Shown here: piece after piece, positions 1 to 8,717 of the stretch
Position numbering within the stretch: position 1 is the first letter of the stretch
How the letters are laid out: every line of letters begins with the position of its first letter
NCBI GenBank assembly: GCA_017436285.1
Contig: JAFSDL010000006.1
Span: 17,498 to 81,497 of the forward strand
From: Clostridia bacterium
GTDB taxonomy: Bacteria > Bacillota > Clostridia > Oscillospirales > Acutalibacteraceae
Direction: 5' to 3'
Length of the DNA stretch: 64,000 nucleotides
The notes under the pieces: model-generated
The model's database searches: none
Seen by the model: the letters and a program-made list of their open reading frames with translations, nothing else
Told to the model about the DNA's origin: nothing
Made by a program: the position numbers and the translations under genes

Positions 1-810
1 ACCTTTGGCACATCTCTTCCCGATGTTATGGAGAACATTTTCAATATTTCCGAAAAGCACAGAATTCTTGTTCCTTGTGTTCCCGTTATAGGAACAGAAA
101 TTTTTGACAGAAGCTTTTTAGAAAAGCATACAGAGGAAATAAACCTTGCTCATTCTCTTTTAGCAGATGATTTTTCAAGAAAAATCTTTGAGAGCTATGT
201 TAATTTTCAGTTTGGCGGAAAAATTGAAATTCTGAAAGAAATTGAAACCTCTGAAAGCGAAATATATGAAAATGTTTTAACCTTTAATAATACCGAATGC
301 TTTGTTGATATCGGTGCATATCGGGGTGACACAGTAGAAAAATTTGTAGCGAAAACAAATGGTAAATATAGAAATATAATTGCCGCAGAGCCTGATTTCA
401 AAACCTATCAGAAGCTTATCAGGAATTGCGAAAGCCTCAATAATTTCAAGGCTGTTAATGCCGCAATTACAGGCTTTGACGGTGAAATCGGCTTTTCATC
501 CCTTGCAGGCAGACAATCCTCAGTTGGTGGCGAAAATATGATAAATTGTTTATCGTTACCGACCCTTTGCCAAGATGTTAAACCAACCTTTATAAAAATC
601 GATTCTGAGGGATGCGAAATTGAAATTTTAAAGGGTGGCGAGGAGATTTTAAAAAAATTCAAGCCTAAGCTGAATGTTGCGGCATACCATAAAAGTGAAG
701 ATATATTCAAGCTGCCAATTCTCATCAACGCCATAAATCCCGATTATAAAATTCATCTTCGCCACCACCCCTACATTCCTGCCTGGGATACTTTGTTCTA
801 TTGTATTTAA
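1..810 (+). CDS. FkbM-family SAM-dependent methyltransferase (5'-truncated by window edge)
   Basis: The reading frame is open from base 1 (the first ATG is at 28, with nine in-frame codons before it), so the true start probably lies outside the window. The SAM-binding motif FVDIGAYRGDT is near codon 100, followed by the acidic AEPD strand end. IKIDSEGCEIEILKGG is the typical FkbM C-terminal block. FkbM enzymes methylate hydroxyl groups of sugars or secondary metabolites; the substrate here cannot be told. No terminator is visible before the pot promoter. A glycan-modifying role is an inference from the family. Confidence 0.8.
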   Translation, partial: TFGTSLPDVMENIFNISEKHRILVPCVPVIGTEIFDRSFLEKHTEEINLAHSLLADDFSRKIFESYVNFQFGGKIEILKEIETSESEIYENVLTFNNTECFVDIGAYRGDTVEKFVAKTNGKYRNIIAAEPDFKTYQKLIRNCESLNNFKAVNAAITGFDGEIGFSSLAGRQSSVGGENMINCLSLPTLCQDVKPTFIKIDSEGCEIEILKGGEEILKKFKPKLNVAAYHKSEDIFKLPILINAINPDYKIHLRHHPYIPAWDTLFYCI

Positions 811-861
811 TCCCCCAAAAAACCACAGAAAAATTTATTTTACAACATTTTTAAAAATATA

Positions 862-890
862 TTGACATTTTATATAAATATATATATATT
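862..890 (+). promoter_or_regulatory. Promoter of potABCD
   Basis: TTGACA (862-867), 17-bp spacer, TATATT (885-890). It is the only strong sigma-A type match in the 220-bp gap before potA, and implies a leader of about 130 nt. Confidence 0.55.
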
Positions 891-949
891 TAAAGTGCAA
901 ATTAATATTTATACATATTATATGTATTATCTTTTTTGAGCGAAAAACT

Positions 950-991
950 CACCTTTTTGAAGAATGAAATCATAAATTCTTTGGTTAGGTG
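950..991 (+). promoter_or_regulatory. Nested stem-loop in the potA leader
   Basis: CACCT (950-954) can pair with AGGTG (987-991), enclosing AAGAAT (960-965) with ATTCTT (976-981). It lies between the promoter and the potA ribosome site. I do not recognise a known riboswitch class; it may be only a weak structure. Confidence 0.25.
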
Positions 992-1030
992 GTTTTTTCT
1001 ATTCTTAATTTGCAGAAAGGGGTTGCATAA

Positions 1031-2155
1031 TTGTCCAACAACATTATTGATTTAAAGAATATTTCCGTTTCCTTTGATGGTGAAACGATTATTGATGATA
1101 TGAATTTATATATCCGCGACAAGGAGTTTATCACCTTTTTAGGCCCCTCAGGTTGCGGTAAAACAACCACGCTCCGAATCATTGCAGGCTTTCAGCAGCC
1201 TGATTCGGGGGATGTTATCTTTGATGGTAAAGTAATAAATGGTGTTCCGCCTCACAAAAGGCAATTGAACACCATTTTTCAGCGTTATGCTCTTTTCCCC
1301 CATTTGAATGTTTATGAGAATATTGCCTTCGGCTTGCGCCTTAAAAAGACTCCTGAAAAGGAAATTAAAGAGGCAGTTACCGAAATGCTTGCGCTTGTAA
1401 ATCTTAAGGGCTTTGAGCGTAGAAATATATCTTCTCTTTCCGGTGGTCAACAGCAGCGAGTTGCCATTGCACGTGCTCTTGTTGTTAAGCCCCGTGTGCT
1501 CCTTCTTGACGAGCCCTTGGGCGCTCTTGACCTTAAGCTTCGCAAGGATATGCAGGTAGAGTTGAAAAACATTCAGAAGCGTCTGGGTATTACATTTATT
1601 TATGTTACTCACGACCAGGAGGAAGCCCTTTCAATGTCCGACACAATCGTTGTTATGGACTCGGGCGTTATTCAGCAAATCGGCACACCTACCGATATTT
1701 ATAACGAGCCTAAAAATGCTTTCGTTGCAGATTTCATCGGTGAAAGCAACATCATCGAGGGTGTTATGCGCGCTGACTTCTGGGTTGAAATGGCAGGTCA
1801 CAAATTCAAATGTCTCGACAAGGGCTTCGGCGTTGACGAAGAGGTTGATGTTGTTGTCCGTCCCGAGGATGTTGATGTTGTGCCCGTAGAAGAGGCTATG
1901 ATTTCAGGTGTTGTTACCTCAACAACCTTTAAAGGCGATTATTATGAAATCATCGTTGAAATCAAGGGCTTCAAATGGATGATTGAATCAACCCATAATC
2001 AGACAGTCGGCTCAACAATCGGTCTCAATATAATTCCTGATGCTATTCACATTATGAAAAAATCCAAGTACTCCGGTCTTTACGGCGACTACAGCTCCTT
2101 TAGTGAAGAATTTGATGAGCTTTCTGACGCCACCTATGAGGAAGAGGACGAATAA
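1031..2155 (+). CDS. potA: Spermidine/putrescine ABC transporter ATPase
   Basis: ATPase subunit of a polyamine importer, acting on the cytoplasmic side of the membrane. Walker [10 protein letters not shown] is near residues 38-46, the signature [15 protein letters not shown] near 135, Walker [12 protein letters not shown] just after, and the switch His in THDQEEA. A C-terminal TOBE-like region (residues about 240-350) is the usual regulatory domain. Length 374 aa is normal. The start is TTG, chosen because AGAAAGGGG (1014-1022) lies 8 nt upstream and no ATG fits. It is first in a four-gene operon with potB, potC and potD. Confidence 0.92.
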   Translation: MSNNIIDLKNISVSFDGETIIDDMNLYIRDKEFITFLGPSGCGKTTTLRIIAGFQQPDSGDVIFDGKVINGVPPHKRQLNTIFQRYALFPHLNVYENIAFGLRLKKTPEKEIKEAVTEMLALVNLKGFERRNISSLSGGQQQRVAIARALVVKPRVLLLDEPLGALDLKLRKDMQVELKNIQKRLGITFIYVTHDQEEALSMSDTIVVMDSGVIQQIGTPTDIYNEPKNAFVADFIGESNIIEGVMRADFWVEMAGHKFKCLDKGFGVDEEVDVVVRPEDVDVVPVEEAMISGVVTSTTFKGDYYEIIVEIKGFKWMIESTHNQTVGSTIGLNIIPDAIHIMKKSKYSGLYGDYSSFSEEFDELSDATYEEEDE

Positions 2156-2190
2156 ACCTCCCTCCCGATTTTTTGAAAGGAGTGCTTGTA

Positions 2191-3045
2191 ATGAAGAAAA
2201 AATCTTCTCTTATGACTCATATAGCAGGTTCTCCATACATTATCTGGGCGGTTCTTTTCATTATCGTTCCTCTTTGTATGGTTGCCTACTATGCATTTAC
2301 CGATAAAAGCGGTAATTTTACCTTTGATAATATGCTTAGTATCGGCAAATACACCGATACAATAATTCTTTCTATATGGTTAGGGCTTTTAGCTACTGTT
2401 ATAAGCCTTGTTGTTGCATACCCTCTTGCAATGATTATGGCTGCAAAGGGCCCCGAAAAGCAAAGCAGAATGACTATGCTTATTATGCTCCCCATGTGGA
2501 TGAATTTTCTTTTAAGAACATATTCCTGGATGACCATTTTAGAGGATAACGGTCTTCTCACAACAGGGCTTAACTATATTGTGGATTGCTTGAACACATT
2601 GCCAAATGTAAGCCTTGACCCTGTTCACCTTATAAACACACGTGGTGCAGTTGTTCTTGGTATGGTTTACAACTTCCTGCCCTATATGATTCTGCCCATT
2701 TATACTGTTATGCTCAAGGCAGACCGCTCTCTTGTTGAGGCGGCTCAGGATTTAGGCGGAAACAAGCTTGATGTTTTCAGAAATGTTACCATTCCTTTAA
2801 GCGTTCCCGGTATTGTTTCAGGCTTTACAATGGTTTTTGTTCCCTCTGTAAGCACCTTCTTTATTTCACAGAAATTAGGCGGAACGGGAACAACCCTTAT
2901 CGGTGATATTATCGAAACTCAGTTCCAGACTGCAAACAATTTCAATTTAGGTGCATCACTTTCATTTGTTCTGATGATACTTATTTTCATCTGTCTTGCG
3001 GTTATGAACAAGTTCTCTGATGATGACGGGGGTGTTGTAATATGA
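2191..3045 (+). CDS. potB: Polyamine ABC transporter permease PotB
   Basis: Membrane permease with about six transmembrane helices and the EAA loop (EAAQDLGGNKLDVFRNVTIPLSVPGI, key residues E-A-A and G) that docks on PotA. I start it at ATG 2191 (284 aa), because GAAAGGAG (2175-2182) sits 8 nt upstream; an in-frame TTG at 2173 would overlap that ribosome site. Its stop overlaps the potC start (ATGA, 3042-3045), so the two are translationally coupled. Confidence 0.92.
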   Translation: MKKKSSLMTHIAGSPYIIWAVLFIIVPLCMVAYYAFTDKSGNFTFDNMLSIGKYTDTIILSIWLGLLATVISLVVAYPLAMIMAAKGPEKQSRMTMLIMLPMWMNFLLRTYSWMTILEDNGLLTTGLNYIVDCLNTLPNVSLDPVHLINTRGAVVLGMVYNFLPYMILPIYTVMLKADRSLVEAAQDLGGNKLDVFRNVTIPLSVPGIVSGFTMVFVPSVSTFFISQKLGGTGTTLIGDIIETQFQTANNFNLGASLSFVLMILIFICLAVMNKFSDDDGGVVI

Positions 3046-3869
3046 CAAAGAAAACCTCCTTTGGCGGAAAGCTTTACACAGGTCTTGTTTTCCTTTTCCT
3101 TTACGCACCTATTGCGGTTCTCATTCTTTTCAGCTTCAACTCAGGAAAGAGCACTGCGGTTTTCGAGGGCTTTTCACTTCATTGGTATGAAGAGCTTTTC
3201 CGCGATGCCGCAACCTTTACCGCATTTAAAAACTCCTTGATTATAGCGGTTGTTTCTTCAATAATTTCAACCATTATGGGTACTGCTGCCGCAACTGCAA
3301 TATTCGGCTATAAAAACAAGCTTGTAAAAACAAGTGTTATGACTGTTACAAATATTCCTATGATGAACCCCGAAATTGTTACAGGTATTGCAATGATGCT
3401 CCTTTTCGTTTTCATCGGCGGATTATTCGGCAAAACCGGTACTTTAGGCTTTGCAACTCTTACAATTGCTCATGTAACCTTTGAGCTTCCCTATGTTATT
3501 CTTAATGTTCTTCCAAAATTAAAGCAGACTGATGCTCACCTTTCAGAAGCGGCTCAGGATTTGGGTTGCACACCCTTCCAGGCTTTTTACAAGGTTGTTC
3601 TCCCTGCAATTATGCCCGGTATCATTTCAGGTCTTATGATGGCTTTCACCCTTTCAATTGATGATTTTATTATCAGCTATTTTGTAAGCGGTACAAGCTC
3701 ACAGACCTTGCCTATCAGAATTTTCTCTATGACAAAGCGTAGAGTTACACCTGATATGTATGCCCTTTCAACTCTTATCTTCCTTGCAATTCTTATACTT
3801 TTGGTTGTATCAAATGTAATTTCCTCAAGGGGCGATAAGAAGAATACGAAAAAAGGCGGTGGAAAATAA
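3042..3869 (+). CDS. potC: Polyamine ABC transporter permease PotC
   Basis: Second permease subunit, 275 aa with about six membrane segments. The EAA loop reads EAAQDLGCTPFQAFYKVVLP, near residues 170-190. It forms a heterodimeric channel with PotB. It overlaps potB by 4 bp and potD by 1 bp (TAATG at 3867-3871). The C-terminus is Lys/Arg-rich and cytoplasmic. Confidence 0.92.
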   Translation: MTKKTSFGGKLYTGLVFLFLYAPIAVLILFSFNSGKSTAVFEGFSLHWYEELFRDAATFTAFKNSLIIAVVSSIISTIMGTAAATAIFGYKNKLVKTSVMTVTNIPMMNPEIVTGIAMMLLFVFIGGLFGKTGTLGFATLTIAHVTFELPYVILNVLPKLKQTDAHLSEAAQDLGCTPFQAFYKVVLPAIMPGIISGLMMAFTLSIDDFIISYFVSGTSSQTLPIRIFSMTKRRVTPDMYALSTLIFLAILILLVVSNVISSRGDKKNTKKGGGK

Positions 3870-5059
3870 TGAAACGCTTTTTTTCAGTAATATTCACTTT
3901 AATTCTTCTCACACTTACAGTTGTACCCTGCCTTGCAGGTGAAAAAAAGGATTATTCCCACTTAGAAGGAACAACCCTTAATGTTTACAACTGGGGCGAA
4001 TATATTTCTGATGGCTCTGAGGGTACTCTCGATGTCAACAAGGAGTTTGAAAAGCGTTATGGCATTACCATCAACTATTCAAACTACGAAAGCAACGAGA
4101 ATATGTATAATAAGCTTCAGGCAGGCGGTGCAAACTATGATGTTATAATCCCATCGGATTATATGATTGCAAAGCTTATTGAAGAGGATATGCTGGCAGA
4201 GCTTGATTTTTCAAATATACCCAATTATAAATATGTTCTCGAAAAATATCGCGGGCTTTATTATGACCCTGATAACAAATACTCCGTGCCTTACACGGTT
4301 GGTATGGTAGGTCTTATTTACAACACCAAAATTGTAAAAGAAGCTCCTGATAGCTGGAGCGCCCTGTGGGATGAGCGATATGCAGGAGAAATCCTTATGT
4401 TCAACAATCCCCGTGACGCCTTCGGTGTTGCTCAATGCTATTTAGGGCAAAGCATTAACACAAGTAATCTCAAGGATTGGGACAAGGCAATCGAAGTATT
4501 AAAAGAACAAAACCATTTAGTTTCATCCTATGTTATGGACGAAATTTTCAACAAAATGGAAAATGGCGAGGCTGCTCTTGCACCATACTATGCAGGCGAT
4601 TTTCTGACAATGTATGATACTAACCCTGACCTTGCATTTGTTTATCCCAAGGAGGGAACAAACTTCTTTGTTGATGCAATGTGCGTTCCAAAAACTGCAG
4701 AAAACAAGGAAGCCGCCGAGCTTTATATTAACTTTATGCTTGAAGAGAAAATTGCAGTTGCAAATGCAAACTACCTTTGCTATGCAACACCTCATTCGAA
4801 TGTTCTTGAATCCGATGATTACGAATTAAAGGGAGACCCTGTTCTTTACCCCGATGAAGAAAACACCCCAAAAACAGAAATGTTCCATAACCTTGATTAT
4901 GAAACACAGAACTATATGAATATGCTCTGGAATGAGCTTAAAATCGAGGGCAACTCAAACCTTGATGCTTACATCGGACTTTCTGTTACAGCAGTTCTCA
5001 TTATAGTTTATGCTCTTTATAAATTCATAAAAAAGAAAAAAAGAGAAGCAATGTATTAA
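3869..5059 (+). CDS. potD: Polyamine-binding protein PotD with a C-terminal membrane anchor
   Basis: Extracellular substrate-binding protein of the polyamine importer. A signal peptide covers residues 1-24 (cleavage near PCLAG). LNVYNWGEYISDG is the standard PotD opening and YDVIIPSDYMI follows. The signal peptide Cys is preceded by VVP, which is a poor lipobox. Instead, residues about 367-388 form a hydrophobic helix followed by KKKKRE, so the protein is probably held by a C-terminal membrane helix with the lysines inside. Most Firmicutes PotD proteins are N-terminal lipoproteins, so this layout is unusual. Length is 396 aa. Confidence 0.9.
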   Translation: MKRFFSVIFTLILLTLTVVPCLAGEKKDYSHLEGTTLNVYNWGEYISDGSEGTLDVNKEFEKRYGITINYSNYESNENMYNKLQAGGANYDVIIPSDYMIAKLIEEDMLAELDFSNIPNYKYVLEKYRGLYYDPDNKYSVPYTVGMVGLIYNTKIVKEAPDSWSALWDERYAGEILMFNNPRDAFGVAQCYLGQSINTSNLKDWDKAIEVLKEQNHLVSSYVMDEIFNKMENGEAALAPYYAGDFLTMYDTNPDLAFVYPKEGTNFFVDAMCVPKTAENKEAAELYINFMLEEKIAVANANYLCYATPHSNVLESDDYELKGDPVLYPDEENTPKTEMFHNLDYETQNYMNMLWNELKIEGNSNLDAYIGLSVTAVLIIVYALYKFIKKKKREAMY

Positions 5060-5060
5060 A

Positions 5061-5092
5061 AAAGAACTCTTGCGCTGCAAGAGTTCTTTTTT
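5061..5092 (+). terminator. Terminator of potABCD
   Basis: A 13-bp stem (AAAGAACTCTTGC with GCAAGAGTTCTTT, 5061-5073/5077-5089) with a 3-nt loop, followed by T residues. It starts directly after the potD stop. Confidence 0.85.
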
Positions 5093-5200
5093 AAGTTGAA
5101 AGTTAAAAGTGGAAAGTTGCAAGTTTTGGGGCAAAGCCAATTATAATGTTTGGAAGCAACGCTTCCCCGAAATTTTCCGCTTGCCACTTGCCATTTCCAA
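5093..5200. repeat. Composite heptamer/hairpin repeat, copy 1
   Basis: The left arm holds 7-nt units such as AGTTGAA, AGTTAAA, AGTGGAA, AGTTGCA. Next come a small hairpin GGC-aaa-GCC (5130-5138), the shared string ATTATAATGTTTGG, and a hairpin GGAAGC-aac-GCTTCC (5152-5166). The right arm holds similar 7-nt units in inverse orientation (AGTTGGA, AATGGCA, AGTGGCA on the minus strand). The right arm touches the cysE stop codon. Related copies are at 31456, 34919, 39248 and 43546. Confidence 0.6.
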
Positions 5201-6064
5201 CTATTTATTGTAATAAATAGTGCTTCCCTCTTCAACCGAATGGGTAAGCCATGTGTTACCACCGATAACGCAGTTATCACCGATTTTTGTGTTACCGCCT
5301 AAAATGGTTGCATTTGCATAAATAACAACGTTATTGCCGATATCGGGATGACGCTTGATATCTTTAACAGGTGCACCGTTTTCATCAAGCTCAAAGCTTT
5401 TTGCACCCAATGTAACACCCTGATAAATTTTAACGTGGTTACCGATTGTTGTGGTTTCACCGATAACAATACCTGTACCGTGGTCTATAAAGAAATATTC
5501 GCCAACAGTTGCGCCTGCGTGAATATCAATACCTGTTTTTTCGTGGGCATATTCTGTCATTACTCGTGGAATAAGCGGAACCTTAAGGGTATAAAGCTCG
5601 TGAGCAAGGCGGAAAATTGAAATTGCATAAAAGCCCGGGTAGCAAATAAGCACTTCCTCGTGGCATTTTGCTGCAGGGTCACCCTCGTAAATTGCTTCAA
5701 TATCTTTAATAAGCAATTGCTTTATTTTAGGGAGCCTTTCAATAAAAGCATTGCAAAGCTCCTCGGGTGTTGCTTGCATTGGAGTACCGTTAAAAGCATA
5801 AGCACCCTTTATCTGCTCAACAAGTCTGTTATAAATATTCAAAAGAAGCTCTGTCTGAGAAAGAACATTCTCACTTCCCTCGCTGTGCTTGAAATAATTA
5901 GGAAATAAAAGGGACTGCAAATCCTTTATAACCTTAACAATTTCCTTTCTGTTGGGAATAAGCTCTTTATCTGCATCCTTTTTGAGAAAGCATTCTCCGT
6001 TTATTGCTTCAAGCTTTTTTACTGTTCCTGTTATCAAGCCTACTGATTCCAAAAATCTTTCCAT
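5201..6064 (-). CDS. cysE: Serine O-acetyltransferase
   Basis: Transfers acetyl from acetyl-CoA to L-serine, giving O-acetylserine for the neighbouring cysteine synthase. The N-terminal part is helical (residues 1-140). The C-terminal left-handed beta-helix has hexapeptide repeats, with DIHAGATVGEYFFIDHGTG and VVIGETTTIG and the catalytic His residues (IDIHAGA, DHGTG). It is 287 aa, the longer EpsC-like form. I start it at ATG 6064 because GAGG lies 8 nt upstream; it follows the cysK stop by 10 nt. The stop TAG is the first triplet beside repeat copy 1. Confidence 0.93.
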   Translation of the reverse strand: MERFLESVGLITGTVKKLEAINGECFLKKDADKELIPNRKEIVKVIKDLQSLLFPNYFKHSEGSENVLSQTELLLNIYNRLVEQIKGAYAFNGTPMQATPEELCNAFIERLPKIKQLLIKDIEAIYEGDPAAKCHEEVLICYPGFYAISIFRLAHELYTLKVPLIPRVMTEYAHEKTGIDIHAGATVGEYFFIDHGTGIVIGETTTIGNHVKIYQGVTLGAKSFELDENGAPVKDIKRHPDIGNNVVIYANATILGGNTKIGDNCVIGGNTWLTHSVEEGSTIYYNK

Positions 6065-6074
6065 ATTCTTTACC

Positions 6075-7001
6075 TCATTTATAAAGCTCTGTTGAAAGAT
6101 AGCGTTCACCCGTATCTGTCAACACAACAACTATATTCTTACCCTTGTTTTCGGGGCGTTTAGCAAGCTCAATTGCACCCAAAAGGGCAGCACCCGATGA
6201 AATACCCACTGCAATTCCTTCCTTTTGCGCCATTTTACGAGCATAACAGAATGCATCCTCATTGGAAATATCAAGTATTTCGTCAATAATTTCTCTGTTA
6301 AGATTTTCGGGCACAAAGTTTGCTCCAATACCCTGAATTGCGTGTGCGCCTGCAACCCCCTTCGTCAATAATGGTGAGCTTAATGGCTCAACACCAACCA
6401 CCTTTATATCCGAATTTTGTTCTTTAAGAAATTTACCTGTACCCGAAAGAGTGCCACCAGTACCGATTCCTGCAACAAGAATATCAACTTTGCCCTCTGT
6501 ATCATTCCATATTTCAGGACCTGTTGTTCTATAATGGGCTTCAGGGTTCTGAGGATTATCAAACTGTGATGGAATAAAGGAATTTTCATATTCTTCCGAA
6601 AGTCTTTGTGCCTCTTCAATTGAGCCCTGCATACCCTTTTTGCCGTCGGTTAAAACAACCTCTGCCCCATAGGCTTTTATAAGCATAATCCGTTCTCGGC
6701 TCATTGTGTCAGGCATAACAATAATAACCTTGTAGCCCTTTGAAGCACCAATTGCCGCAAGGCCAATACCTGTGTTACCGCTTGTGGGCTCAATAATAAC
6801 AGAATTTTCTTTGAGAATCCCTTCCTCTTCAGCCTTTAAAATCATCTGAAGGGCAGGTCTGTCCTTGGCGCTACCCGTAGGGTTAAAGCACTCTAATTTT
6901 GCAAAAATATCAGCTTGCAGGCTTTCTTCTTTAATAATGTTGGAAAGCATCATCAAAGGGGTTTTTCCAACTAATTCATCTATATTTTTATAAACATTCA
7001 T
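6075..7001 (-). CDS. cysK: Cysteine synthase A (O-acetylserine sulfhydrylase)
   Basis: PLP enzyme making L-cysteine from O-acetylserine and sulfide. The PLP lysine is in PTGSAKDRPA (residues about 41-50). EPTSGNTGIGLA is the substrate loop, and GIGTGGTLSGTG binds the cofactor phosphate. Length 308 aa is standard. It has a ribosome site AAAGGATG 8 nt before ATG. It is the first gene of a two-gene operon with cysE. Confidence 0.96.
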   Translation of the reverse strand: MNVYKNIDELVGKTPLMMLSNIIKEESLQADIFAKLECFNPTGSAKDRPALQMILKAEEEGILKENSVIIEPTSGNTGIGLAAIGASKGYKVIIVMPDTMSRERIMLIKAYGAEVVLTDGKKGMQGSIEEAQRLSEEYENSFIPSQFDNPQNPEAHYRTTGPEIWNDTEGKVDILVAGIGTGGTLSGTGKFLKEQNSDIKVVGVEPLSSPLLTKGVAGAHAIQGIGANFVPENLNREIIDEILDISNEDAFCYARKMAQKEGIAVGISSGAALLGAIELAKRPENKGKNIVVVLTDTGERYLSTELYK

Positions 7002-7026
7002 AATATCTACATCCTTTTACCAATAC

Positions 7027-7055
7027 ATAATATCACAAAGCGAAAATCATTACAA
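7027..7055 (-). promoter_or_regulatory. Promoter of cysK-cysE
   Basis: Minus strand: TTGTAA (7055-7050), 17-bp spacer, TATTAT (7032-7027). It lies in the 59-bp gap behind the polysaccharide deacetylase gene. Confidence 0.45.
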
Positions 7056-7060
7056 GTGTG

Positions 7061-7924
7061 TTACATCCTGTAAATTTTTTCAAAAAAGCTTTCGGTGCTT
7101 ATTCCGTAGGGACGATTAAATCTTCCCAAATCCTCAAGACTGTCGCCGACAGAAATTCTGTTTGCTTCCTCCCGACAGGTTAAGGTGATTTTAAAGCCAT
7201 TTTCCTTCACAATGGCTTTTAATGTATCGTTTTTTATTCCGTATGGGTAAGCAAAAACCTCAGGCTTTTCTCCCGTTATGCGTTCAAGCATAATGTTAAA
7301 TTTTTCGATATCATTATATATAAGCCCTTTATACTCCTCTTCATTTTCTCCGTAAATTTTTCCCATACCTCTGCGAGTGCTTAAGGAATGAAGATTATAT
7401 GAATGGCAACCTAAAGCAACTAAATCGTTCTTTGCTAATTTTTTTATATCATTTTCATTCAGATACGCATATCTGTCATCGGTATCGCCATTTTTAGTAT
7501 AAAGCTCAACAAGAGAGCCAACTATATTCATATTGGCAGGGTACCCATATTCTTCAAGGAGAGGCAAAACCTTAGTTATAAAGCTTCTCTCCCCATCATC
7601 AAAGGTAATAACTATTGGATTTTCGGGCAACCGCTCTCCTTTTTCTGCGTATAATTGCAGTTGCTTAAATGAAACAGGATTTATATTATTGCTTTTCATA
7701 AATTTGAAATCCTCCTCCAACACGGAAAGCGGTATAACATAATCACCCCATATTGATTTATTTTCACTTATCTGATGATACATAATTATTGGGATTTCCA
7801 CACCATTGTGAGAAAACACCTCAGCGTAGGGTGATAAAGAATTCAATAAAGAGCCAAAAAGCATTATTAAACACAGAAAAAAGGATATTATTGCAACTTG
7901 CCTGAATGTGAAAATTTTGAACAT
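7061..7924 (-). CDS. Polysaccharide deacetylase (NodB family), membrane-anchored
   Basis: A carbohydrate esterase family 4 enzyme, expected to remove acetyl groups from peptidoglycan or another cell-surface glycan. An N-terminal helix (residues about 8-28) directs it outside and probably anchors it. Motifs: TFDDG (motif 1, catalytic and metal Asp, about residues 108-112), HSYNLHS (metal His pair) and AYPYG (motif 3). It is 287 aa. The start has GAGAGG 4-9 nt upstream. The divergent neighbour is lexA. The exact substrate is not known. Confidence 0.85.
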   Translation of the reverse strand: MFKIFTFRQVAIISFFLCLIMLFGSLLNSLSPYAEVFSHNGVEIPIIMYHQISENKSIWGDYVIPLSVLEEDFKFMKSNNINPVSFKQLQLYAEKGERLPENPIVITFDDGERSFITKVLPLLEEYGYPANMNIVGSLVELYTKNGDTDDRYAYLNENDIKKLAKNDLVALGCHSYNLHSLSTRRGMGKIYGENEEEYKGLIYNDIEKFNIMLERITGEKPEVFAYPYGIKNDTLKAIVKENGFKITLTCREEANRISVGDSLEDLGRFNRPYGISTESFFEKIYRM

Positions 7925-7988
7925 ACTACCTCTCCCACACGAAAATTTAACCTTTTTCTAAAAATATATGAAATTTTTTCGATTTTTT

Positions 7989-8029
7989 GCAAACAAATGT
8001 TTGCTTTTTTCAAATATATGTGTTATTAT
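7989..8029 (+). promoter_or_regulatory. lexA promoter with SOS box
   Basis: The inverted repeat GCAAACA-aa-TGTTTGC (7989-8004) matches the Bacillus/Clostridia LexA box CGAACATATGTTCG at 11 of 14 central positions. It overlaps the -35 element TTGCTT (8001-8006); after 17 bp comes TATTAT (8024-8029). This fits LexA autorepression. Confidence 0.65.
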
Positions 8030-8069
8030 GTATTCAGGAAAAAGAAAATTTGTTCGGAAAGGTGATTTT

Positions 8070-8660
8070 ATGGAACCTATTAACGAAACCCAAAAAAGAA
8101 TATATGAATTTTTAGTAGAGCGCTCTCAGGATGGTGTTCCCCCATCAGTAAGAGAAATTGGTGCAGCAGTTGGTCTTAAATCCACCTCCTCTGTTCAGGC
8201 TAACCTTGATGCCTTGGAAAAAGCAGGCTACATTATGCGCGACCCTCTTCTTAAAAGGTCAATAAGAATTTTAGGTCAGGCAGAAAATATTACCCACGTT
8301 CCCCTTTTAGGTACTGTAACCGCAGGTATGCCAATTCTTGCAGTTGAGCAGATTGAAGGCTACATTCCTTATACAGGAAGAGTTTCAAGAGATAAGCCTC
8401 TCTTCGCCTTAAAGGTTCGTGGCGAGAGTATGCTCTGGGCGGGTATTCTTAATGGCGATATTGTTATTGCAGAGAAAACCCCCTATGCCTCCAATGGCGA
8501 AATTGTTGTTGCAATGATTGAGGATGAAGCAACCGTTAAGCGCTTCTATAAAGAGAACGGGCATTTCCGTTTACAGCCCGAAAATGACGAATTTGAGCCC
8601 ATTATTACAAATGAGGTTGTTATTCTCGGTAAGGTTGTTGCTTTGATGAGATATTATTAA
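8070..8660 (+). CDS. lexA: LexA repressor
   Basis: SOS-response repressor, self-cleaving with RecA. The N-terminal winged helix (residues 1-65) has VPPSVREIGAAVGLKSTSSVQANLDALEKAG. The cleavage site is Ala-Gly in TAGMP. The catalytic Ser is in GESML and the Lys in VVAMIEDEATVKRF. I start it at ATG 8070 (196 aa, with GAAAGGTG upstream); a longer frame from 7968 would run through the promoter and operator. A LexA-like box lies 66 bp upstream. Confidence 0.95.
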   Translation: MEPINETQKRIYEFLVERSQDGVPPSVREIGAAVGLKSTSSVQANLDALEKAGYIMRDPLLKRSIRILGQAENITHVPLLGTVTAGMPILAVEQIEGYIPYTGRVSRDKPLFALKVRGESMLWAGILNGDIVIAEKTPYASNGEIVVAMIEDEATVKRFYKENGHFRLQPENDEFEPIITNEVVILGKVVALMRYY

Positions 8661-8671
8661 GCATAAAAAAA

Positions 8672-8711
8672 TGACCCCATACAAATTCTAAAAAGAATTT
8701 GTATGGGGTCA
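8672..8711. terminator. Bidirectional terminator between lexA and the MFS gene
   Basis: A perfect 17-bp stem (8672-8688 with 8695-8711) with a 6-nt loop. On the minus strand it is followed by seven T residues, so it best serves the transporter gene; the stem can also stop lexA transcription. Confidence 0.8.
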
Positions 8712-8717
8712 AATCAT

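Noticed and set aside
7968-8069. N-terminal extension of lexA
   Set aside because: It would translate through the SOS box and promoter; ATG 8070 has a good ribosome site.
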